Source: Maritalea sp051251695 | Lineage (GTDB): Bacteria; Pseudomonadota; Alphaproteobacteria; Rhizobiales; Devosiaceae | NCBI RefSeq assembly: GCF_051251695.1 | Contig: NZ_JBPOEU010000016.1 | Span: 1-64,000 of the forward strand | Reading direction: 5' to 3' | DNA length: 64,000 nt | Shown: positions 16,026 through 25,317 of the stretch, piece by piece | Position numbering within the stretch: position 1 is the stretch's first letter | Layout of the letters: each line of letters starts with the position of its first letter | The notes under the pieces: model-generated | Seen by the model: only the letters and a program-made list of their open reading frames with translations | Database searches by the model: none | Told to the model about the DNA's origin: nothing | Made by a program: the position numbers and the translations under genes

Positions 16026-17951
16026 ATGAACGGCAATTTTAGAAACTTCGCCATTTGGATCGTGATTTTGGTCCTATTGCTGGGCCTATTTCAGGTTTTC
16101 AACAGCTCGACACAATCTGCGAGCGTGGCTAAACGCACATATTCGGAATTTGTTGCTGATGTAGACGCGGGCAACGTGAGTAGCGTTGTGATCACCAATA
16201 ATGTGTTGCGTGGCACGTATCAGAACAGCGGTACATTTGAGACCAACATTCCTGATGGCGTCGACATTGTTTCGCGACTTGAAGCGCGTGGCGTCGAAAT
16301 TGAATCGCGTGAACCAGAATCAAGCCCATTCTGGACAATCCTATTGTCCTCATGGCTTCCGTTCATCGTCATCATTGGCGTGTGGTTCTTCTTTATTCGC
16401 CAAATGCAAGGCGGCGGCAAAGGTGGTGCGATGGGCTTCGGCAAATCGCGCGCTAAGCTGTTGACCGAGTCCCAAGGTAAAATTACTTTTGAGGATGTTG
16501 CTGGCGTTGACGAAGCGAAGCAGGATTTGGAAGAGATTGTGGATTACTTGCGTGATCCTGGTAAATTCCAACGTTTGGGCGGTAAAATTCCGCGCGGTGT
16601 TTTGTTGGTGGGCCCTCCGGGTACGGGTAAAACCTTGCTCGCACGTTCTGTTGCAGGTGAAGCGAACGTTCCATTTTTCACCATCTCGGGTTCTGACTTT
16701 GTTGAAATGTTCGTTGGCGTGGGCGCAAGCCGCGTACGCGACATGTTCGAACAAGCCAAGAAAAACGCGCCATGTATCATCTTTATCGACGAGATTGATG
16801 CTGTTGGCCGTTCTCGTGGTGCAGGCATGGGCGGGGGCAATGATGAGCGTGAGCAAACATTGAACCAGTTGCTTGTTGAGATGGATGGCTTTGAAGAAAA
16901 TGAAAGCATTATCCTGATCGCAGCGACCAACCGTCCAGATGTTTTGGATTCAGCGCTATTGCGTCCAGGTCGTTTTGACCGTCAAGTGGTTGTGCCAAAC
17001 CCAGATGTTGGTGGCCGTGAGAAAATTCTAAAAGTACACGTTCGTAAAGTGCCATTGGCGCCAGACGTGGACTTGAAAGTTGTCGCACGCGGAACCCCAG
17101 GTTTCTCGGGTGCGGAACTCATGAACTTGGTGAACGAATCTGCATTGTTGGCAGCACGTCGCAATAAACGATTTGTGACGATGTCTGAATTTGAAGACGC
17201 CAAAGATAAACTCATGATGGGTGCTGAACGTCGCACGATGGCAATGAAGGAAGATGAAAAGAAAAACACGGCCTATCACGAAGCTGGCCATGCTTTGATT
17301 TCGCTTCTTATGCCTAAAATATTGGACCCAATTCACAAAGCGACCATTATCCCGCGCGGTAGAGCATTGGGTATGGTGGTTAGTCTGCCCGAGTCGGATC
17401 AATATTCGTTTTCTCGAGAAAAGGCCTTGGCCCAATTGGTGATGGCATTTGGTGGGCGCGAAGCTGAAATTTATAAGTTTGGACCAGAGAAAGTTACCTC
17501 AGGTGCAGCTGGTGATATTCAGGGTGCAACCAAGTTGGCGACATCGATGGTCACCGAATGGGGCATGAGCGAAAAACTTGGCCGTGTGCTTTTGAAATCT
17601 AGTCAAAACGGTTTTTATGGTCAGTCAAACTCTGAGATTTCGGATGATACGGCCCGTTTGATTGACGAAGAAGTTCGTAGCTTGATCGAAGATGCTGAAA
17701 CCACAGCCCGAAACATGATCAAAGACAACAAAGATCTGTTTGAAAATATAGCGACGTCATTGTTGGAATTTGAAACCTTAACGGGCGACGAATTGCGTGC
17801 GTTGATGGATGGCAAGCGTCCAACACGTAAAGACGATGATGATGAAGACAAGCCAAAGGCATCTGCGGTGCCTAAGGCCGGTAAACCTTCGACGAAAAAG
17901 AAGGACGATGGCTTGGCTGGCGGCGACGCAGCGCCACAACCTGAAGGCTAA
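16026..17951 (+). CDS. ftsH: ATP-dependent zinc metalloprotease FtsH
   Basis: 641 residues. Two membrane spans (about 9-27 and 106-124) with a small periplasmic domain between them; AAA+ domain with Walker A GPPGTGKT at 196-203, Walker B IIFIDEIDAVG and the SRH TNRPDVLDSALLRPGRFDR; zinc site HEAGH at 418-422. C-terminal tail is Lys/Asp-rich and low complexity. Degrades misassembled membrane proteins and, in relatives, RpoH, which is also encoded here at 40503-41390. A terminator follows 28 bases after the stop. Confidence 0.97.
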   Translation: MNGNFRNFAIWIVILVLLLGLFQVFNSSTQSASVAKRTYSEFVADVDAGNVSSVVITNNVLRGTYQNSGTFETNIPDGVDIVSRLEARGVEIESREPESSPFWTILLSSWLPFIVIIGVWFFFIRQMQGGGKGGAMGFGKSRAKLLTESQGKITFEDVAGVDEAKQDLEEIVDYLRDPGKFQRLGGKIPRGVLLVGPPGTGKTLLARSVAGEANVPFFTISGSDFVEMFVGVGASRVRDMFEQAKKNAPCIIFIDEIDAVGRSRGAGMGGGNDEREQTLNQLLVEMDGFEENESIILIAATNRPDVLDSALLRPGRFDRQVVVPNPDVGGREKILKVHVRKVPLAPDVDLKVVARGTPGFSGAELMNLVNESALLAARRNKRFVTMSEFEDAKDKLMMGAERRTMAMKEDEKKNTAYHEAGHALISLLMPKILDPIHKATIIPRGRALGMVVSLPESDQYSFSREKALAQLVMAFGGREAEIYKFGPEKVTSGAAGDIQGATKLATSMVTEWGMSEKLGRVLLKSSQNGFYGQSNSEISDDTARLIDEEVRSLIEDAETTARNMIKDNKDLFENIATSLLEFETLTGDELRALMDGKRPTRKDDDDEDKPKASAVPKAGKPSTKKKDDGLAGGDAAPQPEG

Positions 17952-17978
17952 GTCTTTCTGATTTTTCGTTCACGAATT

Positions 17979-18007
17979 AAAGGCCGTCCATCTGGGCGGC
18001 CTTTTTT
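17979..18007 (+). terminator. Rho-independent terminator after ftsH
   Basis: AAAGGCCGTCC, loop ATCT, GGGCGGCCTTT followed by more T. Eleven base pairs with one G-U. Confidence 0.92.
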
Positions 18008-18103
18008 GTGGGTGAGTTTCAAAGAGGAGCGCTAGGTTCACTTGGCTTTTTGCGTAGGGTTGGATCATACTGACATTGTGCGCAGAAATGGAATTCATTT
18101 CTT

Positions 18104-18742
18104 ATGTTGAAACTTGACCACATCACAGTAATTGCCCCTACGCTTGGCGAAGGGGTTGCCCATGTCCGGCAATGCCTTGATCTTGATGTGCCTTTTGGCA
18201 CTTCTCACCCATATATGGGCACGCACAATCATCGTCTTCAGCTGGGAGATAGCGTCTATTTGGAAATTGTCGCGCTCGACCCAGACGGTGCAGCCCCCAG
18301 TCGGTCGCGATGGTTTGGTTTGGACAATCAGAAAAGAGTGAGATCGGATTGGGAGGACGGGCGACGTTTGCGCGGATGGGTTGCAAGCACGGTTGATATC
18401 GCTGCCGAAATCGAATGGCATCAGGATATGTTCGGCGAAAATGTGCCCTTGCCGCCAACCGATCCGAGTTTTGCATTCTCTATCCCCGTGGATGGTTCCT
18501 TGCCGCTAGACGGTGCAGCGCCTTCACTTATTGACCATAGGGATGACCCTACTTCGATGGCAGACATCCCTGACCTTGGCTGTCGGCTTAAGTCGCTTAC
18601 CCTAGAACACCCAGATCCTGCTGCAATTGAAAAACTATATCTCGATCTTCAAATCGATCGTCCACCTCACGTCGTAAGCGGGCCGCAAATCCGGTTTTTA
18701 GCGGATATTGAGACACCGAACGGGGTGAGGAAGCTGACTTAG
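18104..18742 (+). CDS. glyoxalase-like (VOC superfamily) protein
   Basis: 212 residues with the LDHITVIAPTLGEGVAHVRQCL start and the THNHRLQLGDSVYLEIVALDPD stretch of glyoxalase_3-type VOC proteins. The two beta-alpha-beta units are expected to make one metal-binding pocket, with His in THNH and Glu in YLEIV as plausible ligands. Substrate unknown. It stands alone after the ftsH terminator and converges on the decarboxylase gene. The ribosome site is weak. Confidence 0.8.
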   Translation: MLKLDHITVIAPTLGEGVAHVRQCLDLDVPFGTSHPYMGTHNHRLQLGDSVYLEIVALDPDGAAPSRSRWFGLDNQKRVRSDWEDGRRLRGWVASTVDIAAEIEWHQDMFGENVPLPPTDPSFAFSIPVDGSLPLDGAAPSLIDHRDDPTSMADIPDLGCRLKSLTLEHPDPAAIEKLYLDLQIDRPPHVVSGPQIRFLADIETPNGVRKLT

Positions 18743-18786
18743 GGTTTGCGATGCAAAGCCAAAGCACACGGCAAAGCTTCCCCTTT

Positions 18787-20097
18787 TTAGGTCCAGAACT
18801 TGAAAAGGTCTTCTAGACTTTCGCGATCCTTCAATATGGCAAATTCTTCACCGTCATTGCGGTAGCTGATAATTTTTGGCATTTGCCGACTATTGTAGCG
18901 GGACCACATGCTCAATGTGTAAGCGCCGACATCCTTTATCACCAACTTGTCGCCCGCATTGATTTCAGGCAATGCGATATTTTGGGCGATGATGTCGCCA
19001 GCAAAACAAAGTGGACCGGCAACATTGTAGGGATTGGAGGCGACACGCTGCTTGAGGGTGCCATCTGGTTCTAAGACAGCAATGTCGTGATGCCAGTCAT
19101 CGGGCCGATAGCATTTGCGCAAAAACATATCAGCGCCCAAATGGATCATCGCGGTATTGATGTCCGGGTCATTTTTGACATATTCTACATCGGAAATTGC
19201 CCAAGCGGCATTTGCGTTTATGTGCCTGCCGAACTCGGTAACCAGCCTCAAACCGTTGTCCAAGAGTGGTTTGAACAGTGCCAAGGCGCGATCTGTATAC
19301 TCCTTGATATCTGGTGCAGGCTGATCATCCTTGTACGTAACGGGTAGGCCGCCGCCCATATCCAAAACGTCAATGCGTCGCACTGAGTTTGTGTTGCTCA
19401 ATACGGCGTTGATCTGGTTGATCAAAGTGACAACATTTTTGATCCCGTTCAAGAGCATGTTCAGGTTACAGCCTTGGGAACCAACATGTATGTGAATGGA
19501 ATTGAGCCAAGAATATTGGACATAGGCCGCGATAATCTGATCACTATAGGCATTCATTGGCACGCCGAACTTGGAGTAATCTCCTGCAACACTTGTTGAG
19601 GCAATTGTGCCGGTGCCGACCTGGGGATTAACCCGCAGTCCGATTGAACATTGTGTGCCGCCCAACTGGTTGACGAGCGTGTTGATACGTTCCAGTTCAG
19701 CAAATGAATCCGCATTAATATGGCAACCCAACTGTAGTGCGAACTGTAATTCTTCGAGCGTTTTACACGGCGAATCAAAGATGATTTTGCACGGTGGACA
19801 ACCGGCTTTTTGCGCCAAATAAAGTTCAGGCAGCGTGGCGACTTCTAGCCCTGCACCTTTTTTCACAACCGCTTCAAGAATTTTGCCAAGTGGGTTTGCC
19901 TTTACCGCCATCGCATGGATGGTTTGAGGGGGAAACAGTAAATTCAACTCCTCAATCCGAGCATCGATTATATCAAGATCGAAAAACACCGCTGCAGTAT
20001 CGTCTGCGTTTAATAGGCCCGGTTTGGCGAGGGCTTTTTGATAAATGCTGGTAATAAAGGCATCACTTATGCGTAGATCAGTGTTTGACGGCATCAT
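18787..20097 (-). CDS. PLP-dependent amino-acid decarboxylase, diaminopimelate/ornithine type (fold III)
   Basis: 436 residues. PLP lysine Lys66 in AVKANP; phosphate-binding GGG at 248-250; HVGSQG at 204-209; GAYTLSMWSRYNSR near the C-terminus. The catalytic loop reads CFAGD (364-368) in place of CESGD of diaminopimelate decarboxylase, keeping Cys and Asp but not Glu. Overall pattern is closest to diaminopimelate decarboxylase-like enzymes, but the changed loop and lack of lysine-pathway neighbours argue for another substrate. Divergent from a LysE exporter 120 bp away, suggesting a linked amino acid or amine function. Confidence 0.8.
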   Translation of the reverse strand: MMPSNTDLRISDAFITSIYQKALAKPGLLNADDTAAVFFDLDIIDARIEELNLLFPPQTIHAMAVKANPLGKILEAVVKKGAGLEVATLPELYLAQKAGCPPCKIIFDSPCKTLEELQFALQLGCHINADSFAELERINTLVNQLGGTQCSIGLRVNPQVGTGTIASTSVAGDYSKFGVPMNAYSDQIIAAYVQYSWLNSIHIHVGSQGCNLNMLLNGIKNVVTLINQINAVLSNTNSVRRIDVLDMGGGLPVTYKDDQPAPDIKEYTDRALALFKPLLDNGLRLVTEFGRHINANAAWAISDVEYVKNDPDINTAMIHLGADMFLRKCYRPDDWHHDIAVLEPDGTLKQRVASNPYNVAGPLCFAGDIIAQNIALPEINAGDKLVIKDVGAYTLSMWSRYNSRQMPKIISYRNDGEEFAILKDRESLEDLFKFWT

Positions 20098-20217
20098 TTT
20101 TGTTCCAGTTTAGGGACCGTTTTTCAGCGTATCGGGGTGCGCATGTTCCAACAAGCTTACAAATTGTATGGAGTGCGCTATGTTGTTTTTACGCGTTTTT
20201 TGAAATGGAGCCATCTC

Positions 20218-20844
20218 ATGCCAGCCTTTGAAATTTTGGTTGCGTTTTTAATCACCACAGCAATGTTCGCCTATATGCCCGGACCATCGATGATCTATGT
20301 TTCTGCGCAAACATTAGCGCGAGGGCGCAAGGCCGGTCTGATGGCGTCGTTAGGGGTTCATTTGGGTGGATATTTCCATGTTGGCGCAGCCGCGTTTGGT
20401 TTGGCAGCTCTGTTGGCCCTTATCCCACAAGCTTACTTTTTGATCAAAGTGGTTGGCGCACTATATCTCATATTTCTTGGCATTATGATGATTTTAAAGC
20501 GCAAGGAGCAAGGACCGGAAACTTCTGGTGATCAGAAAGATGCGACAAAGGCATTTTTTGAAAGTGCCATCGTTGAAGTGTTGAACCCAAAAACGGCGAT
20601 TTTTTTCGTCGCCTTTTTACCCCAATTTGTCGACCTATCCACCGCTTGGCCAGTTTGGTTGCAAATGGCGGTGTTGGGCACAATTGTAAACTTGATGTTC
20701 TCTTCTGGTGATCTGTTTTGCGTTGTGTTTGCAAGTTTGATGATTAAGAAACTGCGGCGATCAAACATGGGGGCAAGGTGGGCAAAAATGGTTGGCGGTT
20801 CATTTCTGATTTTGTTGGGCGGCAAATTGGCGCTTGATCGGTAA
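20218..20844 (+). CDS. LysE/RhtB-family amino-acid exporter
   Basis: 208 residues, usual for the family. Six hydrophobic segments, N-terminal ITTAMFAYMPGPSMIYVSAQTLARGRKAG with the PGPs motif, and ALYLIFLGIMMI. Exports amino acids or related metabolites across the inner membrane. ATG 20218 follows TGGAG with a 7-base spacer; an upstream ATG at 20137 would add 27 residues that do not match the family. Divergent from the PLP decarboxylase. Confidence 0.88.
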   Translation: MPAFEILVAFLITTAMFAYMPGPSMIYVSAQTLARGRKAGLMASLGVHLGGYFHVGAAAFGLAALLALIPQAYFLIKVVGALYLIFLGIMMILKRKEQGPETSGDQKDATKAFFESAIVEVLNPKTAIFFVAFLPQFVDLSTAWPVWLQMAVLGTIVNLMFSSGDLFCVVFASLMIKKLRRSNMGARWAKMVGGSFLILLGGKLALDR

Positions 20845-20986
20845 TCGCTTAACGGTATTTTGAAGTGGTATTAAACTAGACCTTCATTTCGTCACGAGTT
20901 TGGTATATTTCAGCTGGATAATTAGTGTTAGGGCAGCTTTTGATTGTCTTTATCAGGCAAATCGACGACTGGTTTTGGGAACGACA

Positions 20987-22333
20987 ATGGTAAAAAAATA
21001 TTTTGGTACTGATGGCATACGTGGTTTGGCGAACGGTAGAAAGCTGACCTCCGAACTTGCCCTTAAAGTGGGTCAAGCGGCGGGATTGGTTTTTCAGCGT
21101 GGAGAACACCGTCATCGTGTTGTTATTGGTAAGGATACGCGTCGTTCTGGTTATATGATTGAATATGCCCTGACCGCTGGATTTAATGCCGTTGGCATGG
21201 ACGTGTTTTTGCTTGGGCCGATCCCGACACCTGCTGTTGCCATGCTTACGCGGTCGCTGCGTGCTGATTTAGGTGTTATGATTTCTGCCTCTCACAATCC
21301 TTATGATGACAATGGCATAAAACTGTTTCAGCCTGATGGATTTAAGCTTGATGATGAAATGGAACAAAAAATCGAACAACTTCTGGCGAGCGATCTTGGT
21401 GAAGAAGTTGTTCGAGGCCGCCAAATTGGCCGTGCGCATAGAATTGAAGAAGCGCGTGGGCGATATTCAGAATACGCGAAACGGACATTGCCGCGCTTTA
21501 CAGAGTTTTCTGGTTTGAGAATTGTAGTGGACTGTGCCAATGGCGCTGCCTACAAAACGGCGCCCGAAGTTTTGTGGGAACTTGGTGCGGATGTTATCAC
21601 AATTGGCGTGAACCCCGATGGCTTCAACATCAATAAGGGCTGTGGATCGACGGCGCCTGAACTCTTGCAAGAAAAAGTGCGCGAAACGCGTGCGGATATT
21701 GGGATTGCGTTGGACGGTGATGCTGACCGGGTGGTGATTGTCGATGAAAAAGGCGAAATTGTTGACGGTGATCAGTTGATGGCAGCTTTGGCTATGTTCT
21801 GGCAAGAGCAGGAAAAACTCACCGGCGGTGGCGTTGTTGCCACAGTGATGTCCAATTTGGGGCTTGAGCGTTATCTCAACAGTCGCGATCTGACGCTTGA
21901 GCGCACGAAAGTTGGCGACCGTTATGTTCTTGAACGGATGCGCGCTGGCGGCTTTAATGTGGGTGGAGAACAGTCCGGCCATATTATTCTATCTGATCAC
22001 ACTACAACAGGTGATGGTTTGGTTTCTGCATTGCAGATTATGGCGCTTGTTCAATCTAAGGGTAAGCCGGTTTCTGAAGTATGCCGGTTGTTTGAAACCG
22101 TGCCTCAGCTTTTAACCAATGTTCGTTATGAAAGCGGAGCGCCGTTGGAAGATGAGCAGGTGAAAAAAGCGATCGCCGCTGGCAAAGAAAAACTTGGGAA
22201 AAGCGGCAGGCTGGTTATCCGCGCCTCCGGCACAGAACCTCTAATTAGAGTTATGGGCGAATGCGATGACGAAACGCTTGTCACCAATGTTGTTGGTGAC
22301 ATAGCGGACGTTATTAAGGGCGCTGCTGCATAA
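20987..22333 (+). CDS. glmM: phosphoglucosamine mutase GlmM
   Basis: 448 residues. Converts glucosamine-6-phosphate to the 1-phosphate for UDP-GlcNAc, and so for peptidoglycan and LPS. FGTDGIRG at the start, phosphoserine loop ISASHNP with Ser102, metal loop DGDADR, and phosphate-binding RASGTEPLIRVM near the end. Start ATG 20987 is preceded by GGGA; the upstream open frame does not match the family. ftsH-glmM proximity is typical, though three genes intervene here. Confidence 0.96.
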   Translation: MVKKYFGTDGIRGLANGRKLTSELALKVGQAAGLVFQRGEHRHRVVIGKDTRRSGYMIEYALTAGFNAVGMDVFLLGPIPTPAVAMLTRSLRADLGVMISASHNPYDDNGIKLFQPDGFKLDDEMEQKIEQLLASDLGEEVVRGRQIGRAHRIEEARGRYSEYAKRTLPRFTEFSGLRIVVDCANGAAYKTAPEVLWELGADVITIGVNPDGFNINKGCGSTAPELLQEKVRETRADIGIALDGDADRVVIVDEKGEIVDGDQLMAALAMFWQEQEKLTGGGVVATVMSNLGLERYLNSRDLTLERTKVGDRYVLERMRAGGFNVGGEQSGHIILSDHTTTGDGLVSALQIMALVQSKGKPVSEVCRLFETVPQLLTNVRYESGAPLEDEQVKKAIAAGKEKLGKSGRLVIRASGTEPLIRVMGECDDETLVTNVVGDIADVIKGAAA

Positions 22334-22349
22334 ATATTGCAGTTTTTTT
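22326..22349 (+). terminator. short terminator overlapping the glmM stop
   Basis: CTGCA, seven-base loop, TGCAG and seven T. The stem is only 5 bp, but the T-run is strong. A second hairpin follows at 22360. Confidence 0.55.
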
Positions 22350-22353
22350 GAAT

Positions 22354-23277
22354 TTAGGCAGGCGGCGTCGGTAATCGAGGCCGCCTTTTTCGTTTGATGA
22401 CGCCCTCTGCGATCAGCAAGCCAAAGATGATGGCGAAGAAGCCCACAAATTGTAACGGGGATAATTGTTCGCCAAATGCCAATGCCCCCAACGCAACAGC
22501 AACAGTGGGCACGAGATAATTTGATTGAGCGCAAAACGCAGCTGAAGTTTTGTCCACTAGGCGATAGTAGACAATGGTGGCGGCCCAAGTTGGGATGATC
22601 CCGAGATAGGCAGCTGCGGCCCAACCTTCCCAACTTAAGCTGGTGGGTATGGGTTCAAAAATAATCGAACATAGGATAGCGGTTCCGGTTGCAACCAAAA
22701 GGGTGCCGTAAGATTTGGTCATTGCAGGCATATCGATCATCCGGCGCGAAACAATGCCGTTGGTGGCATATCCCGAAGTTGCGAGAATGAGCAATGCAAA
22801 CGGTATGAGTGAAATGGCAAGATCAGTTTTGGGGCCTGCACTACCAACAATTATTGCCGCAACACCTGCAAAACCAATGATCAAACTTAAGATGCGAACG
22901 GGGGTCGCTTTTTCTTCTGGCAGAAAAACCAGAGAAAACAACAGAACTTGAAATGGAATGGTGGCCATCATCAGCCCGGCTACCGCAGAAGGTACATAGG
23001 GGACGGCATAGGAAACCAATATAAATGGGATGGCTGTGCCAAACGAACCTAAAAACAGCATCGCGCGCCATTCGCGCCACCCCTTGGGCAGTCGAACATT
23101 TTTCCAGTATGCAAACGCAATCATGCATAGAGCGGCGACGATCAAGCGGATGGTTACCAACCACATGGGGCCGATATGATCCACCGCGATTTTGATGGTG
23201 ATAAAAGAGCTACCCCACATAAAAACGAGGCTGGCAAGGCCAAGCCAATCTGAAGCAGTGCGTTGTTGCTGATCCAT
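22354..23277 (-). CDS. EamA/DMT-family transporter
   Basis: 307 residues with about ten hydrophobic segments in two EamA repeats (WLGLASLVFMWGSSFITIKIAV and ATSGYATNGIVSRR). Inner-membrane carrier of the drug/metabolite transporter superfamily; substrate not predictable. Convergent with glmM. The C-terminal tail is basic (IKRKRRPRLPTPPA). AGGTAGA lies just before the ATG. Confidence 0.88.
   Translation of the reverse strand: MDQQQRTASDWLGLASLVFMWGSSFITIKIAVDHIGPMWLVTIRLIVAALCMIAFAYWKNVRLPKGWREWRAMLFLGSFGTAIPFILVSYAVPYVPSAVAGLMMATIPFQVLLFSLVFLPEEKATPVRILSLIIGFAGVAAIIVGSAGPKTDLAISLIPFALLILATSGYATNGIVSRRMIDMPAMTKSYGTLLVATGTAILCSIIFEPIPTSLSWEGWAAAAYLGIIPTWAATIVYYRLVDKTSAAFCAQSNYLVPTVAVALGALAFGEQLSPLQFVGFFAIIFGLLIAEGVIKRKRRPRLPTPPA
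22360..22390 (+). terminator. second terminator after glmM
   Basis: AGGCGGC ... GCCGCCT then TTTT. It lies within the 3' end of the convergent transporter gene (22354-23277). Confidence 0.7.
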
Positions 23278-23444
23278 ATTCTACCTAAAAAGTGGGCTTG
23301 ATTTGGCCTGAAAGAAGGCCGTGCGCGTTAATGTGATTGTTGAATTATTAGGGTTAAAGGACGAGGTTAAGTGCCTTTTAACAAAAAGGGACAATAATGC
23401 CCAGTGAGAAGTCACAGAATTTGGCTTGCGTAACAAGGATTAGA

Positions 23445-24143
23445 ATGATGCTTAAATGGATGATGGCAGCAAGTTTGGCTGTTGCAACCATGCTCGGGGG
23501 CAGCGTATTGGCAGCCGACATGATTGTTCCAGAACCGGAATACCCAACATATCCTGAATTGCCAGAAGTAGATTATGGGCTAACCGGCTCATTCTATTTG
23601 CGTGGTTCACTTGGTGGCAATTTGCTTTGGGCAAACAATGTAAAATTGTGTTGCTCTGACAATAAAGTCACCGAAATGGGGTGGGGCTACAGCGTTGGTG
23701 TTGGCGCTGGTTACGAGTTTGGCGATGGTTTGCGTGCAGACGTGACCCTCGACTATCTTGAAAATAACGGTATGAAGTCTGCTGGCTATTCAATTGGTCT
23801 GCGCTCAACAGTTGCTTTGGCGAACGTTTATTACGATTTCGACCTAGACGGGTTTGGCAAACATTCAGCTGAAGGTGGTTGGACAGGTTATGTCGGCGCT
23901 GGTGTTGGTAAGGCATTTAGTTGGACGACAGCTGATCCGGGCTTGAAAGCAGGCACAGATCCCGCACACTCTTGGGCTGCGGCTGGTATGGTTGGTGTTG
24001 GCTATGACATGGGCGCGATGGTTGCCGATGTTGGATATCGCGCATTGTGGATCAAAGGGTTCTCAACAGCGAATTCAACACTATGGGCGCAAGACGCTAT
24101 TGCACATGAAATACGTGCAAGTTTGCGGTACCGCTTCCACTAG
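23445..24143 (+). CDS. outer-membrane beta-barrel protein
   Basis: 232 residues. Signal peptide ending SVLAAD; a Pro/Glu/Tyr-rich spacer (about 20-40); then alternating amphipathic strands typical of an 8-stranded OmpA/Omp25-like barrel (FYLRGSLGGNLLW, WGYSVGVGAGYEF, ADVTLDYL, WTGYVGAGVGKAF, AAAGMVGVGYDMG, EIRASLRYRFH). Two adjacent Cys (KLCCSDN) are odd for a barrel. Ends RFH rather than with an aromatic residue. ATG 23445 follows AAGGA with a 5-base spacer. Confidence 0.8.
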   Translation: MMLKWMMAASLAVATMLGGSVLAADMIVPEPEYPTYPELPEVDYGLTGSFYLRGSLGGNLLWANNVKLCCSDNKVTEMGWGYSVGVGAGYEFGDGLRADVTLDYLENNGMKSAGYSIGLRSTVALANVYYDFDLDGFGKHSAEGGWTGYVGAGVGKAFSWTTADPGLKAGTDPAHSWAAAGMVGVGYDMGAMVADVGYRALWIKGFSTANSTLWAQDAIAHEIRASLRYRFH

Positions 24144-24171
24144 GCAATTATTTGCTTAGAACAACAATTTG

Positions 24172-24201
24172 AACCCCGTGTCAGAAATGGCGCGGGGTTT
24201 T
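24172..24201 (+). terminator. terminator after the beta-barrel gene
   Basis: AACCCCGTG ... CGCGGGGTT with a T-run. Very like the terminator at 25318-25350 on the other side of the nuclease gene. Confidence 0.85.
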
Positions 24202-24358
24202 GTGCTTACATGCATTGCCATAGATTGACCACAACACTTATTCCGCCTCAAGCTCTCGGGTGGTTTGTGTTAACTAAATAATTGCAATAGAGTGTGAGTT
24301 GGTCGTTATATGTACTTGATGGTTAATTGTATTATTTTTTTTATGTTTTAGGTGAAAT

Positions 24359-25297
24359 ATGAACTTTACTTTAGCAATGCCCACAAAAAACACTTTGTTA
24401 TTTATGGTAATTTTCTGCTCTGCTATTTTGTTCTTTACACAAATCGCGAATGCACAGTTTGGTTCGTTCAGATTTGTAACTTGGAATATGCAAGGGGCCA
24501 ATGACCAAGGCGAAAATCGATGGAATAGGGATGTGATTCCGTTGATGCAAGGTAATGTTGAACGCGACATCTTGGCAAATGACATTGTTGCTTTGCAGGA
24601 AGTTGGCGCTGTGCCAAACGGCGCGGTGGCAACTGGTCGACAAGCTATACTTGGAAATGCGACCGCTCGGGAGTATACTTGGCGTGTCGGCACTGCGCGT
24701 AACCGAGCGCAGACGCTATATATTTATCATCTCATGGTTTCGAATAATGGGAATCCCTCACCGGGCCTACGAACGAACCTGGCAATTGTGTCGACATTAC
24801 AGGCGCCAGAGTTTCATGTCCTAAGAAATCAGGATGGCACGACGAGATGGGCGCGAGAGGTATTGGGCGTTCGGTTTCAACCGCCCGGTGGGCAAACCAC
24901 AAGATTTTACACCGTTCATGCAGGGTCGAATGGGCCAAACAACTCGAATCAGGCAGACAATATACTCGCCTACATCAATATATATCAAGACGGGGTGCAT
25001 CATTGGGTTGCCCCCGGTGACTACAATAGGGATTTGCAAAACGCGGCAGTTCATTTGAATCCCCCGGCGGGTGCGTATCGCTACGGGGTCGGTGAACCAA
25101 CACACACCGGTGATGGCGCTGGAGAACTAGATTTTGCATTTGCCAACACAGATGTTCCCGGTTGGATTGGACATTTGATGGCTGCTATTTCAGATCATTC
25201 ACCGGTTCGATTTGGCCCACAGGATGAGGATGATGAAATGGAAATATGCATGGATAATGGAAACAACAATTCATCATCTAGCTTGTGTTTCAGATAG
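24359..25297 (+). CDS. secreted CdtB-like nuclease (cytolethal distending toxin B / DNase I superfamily)
   Basis: 312 residues. Signal peptide to about residue 32 (ending IANAQ). The mature protein follows the CdtB pattern in order: FVTWNMQGAND (42-46 WNMQG), DIVALQEVG with metal ligand Glu81, REYTWRVG, TLYIYH, NLAIVS, FYTVHA with His187, APGDYNRD with Asp221 and Asn223, EPTHTG, LDFAF with Asp258, and ISDHSPV with Asp279-His280. All expected DNase I-fold catalytic residues are present. In pathogens CdtB enters host cells and damages DNA, aided by CdtA and CdtC; neither is nearby. A C-terminal Asp/Glu then Asn/Ser-rich tail has two Cys (ICMDN, SSLCFR). The flanks look AT-rich. Start chosen at the first ATG, with AGGTGA just upstream. 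Confidence 0.88.
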   Translation: MNFTLAMPTKNTLLFMVIFCSAILFFTQIANAQFGSFRFVTWNMQGANDQGENRWNRDVIPLMQGNVERDILANDIVALQEVGAVPNGAVATGRQAILGNATAREYTWRVGTARNRAQTLYIYHLMVSNNGNPSPGLRTNLAIVSTLQAPEFHVLRNQDGTTRWAREVLGVRFQPPGGQTTRFYTVHAGSNGPNNSNQADNILAYINIYQDGVHHWVAPGDYNRDLQNAAVHLNPPAGAYRYGVGEPTHTGDGAGELDFAFANTDVPGWIGHLMAAISDHSPVRFGPQDEDDEMEICMDNGNNNSSSSLCFR

Positions 25298-25317
25298 CTC
25301 TGCGTATTTGAGTGATT

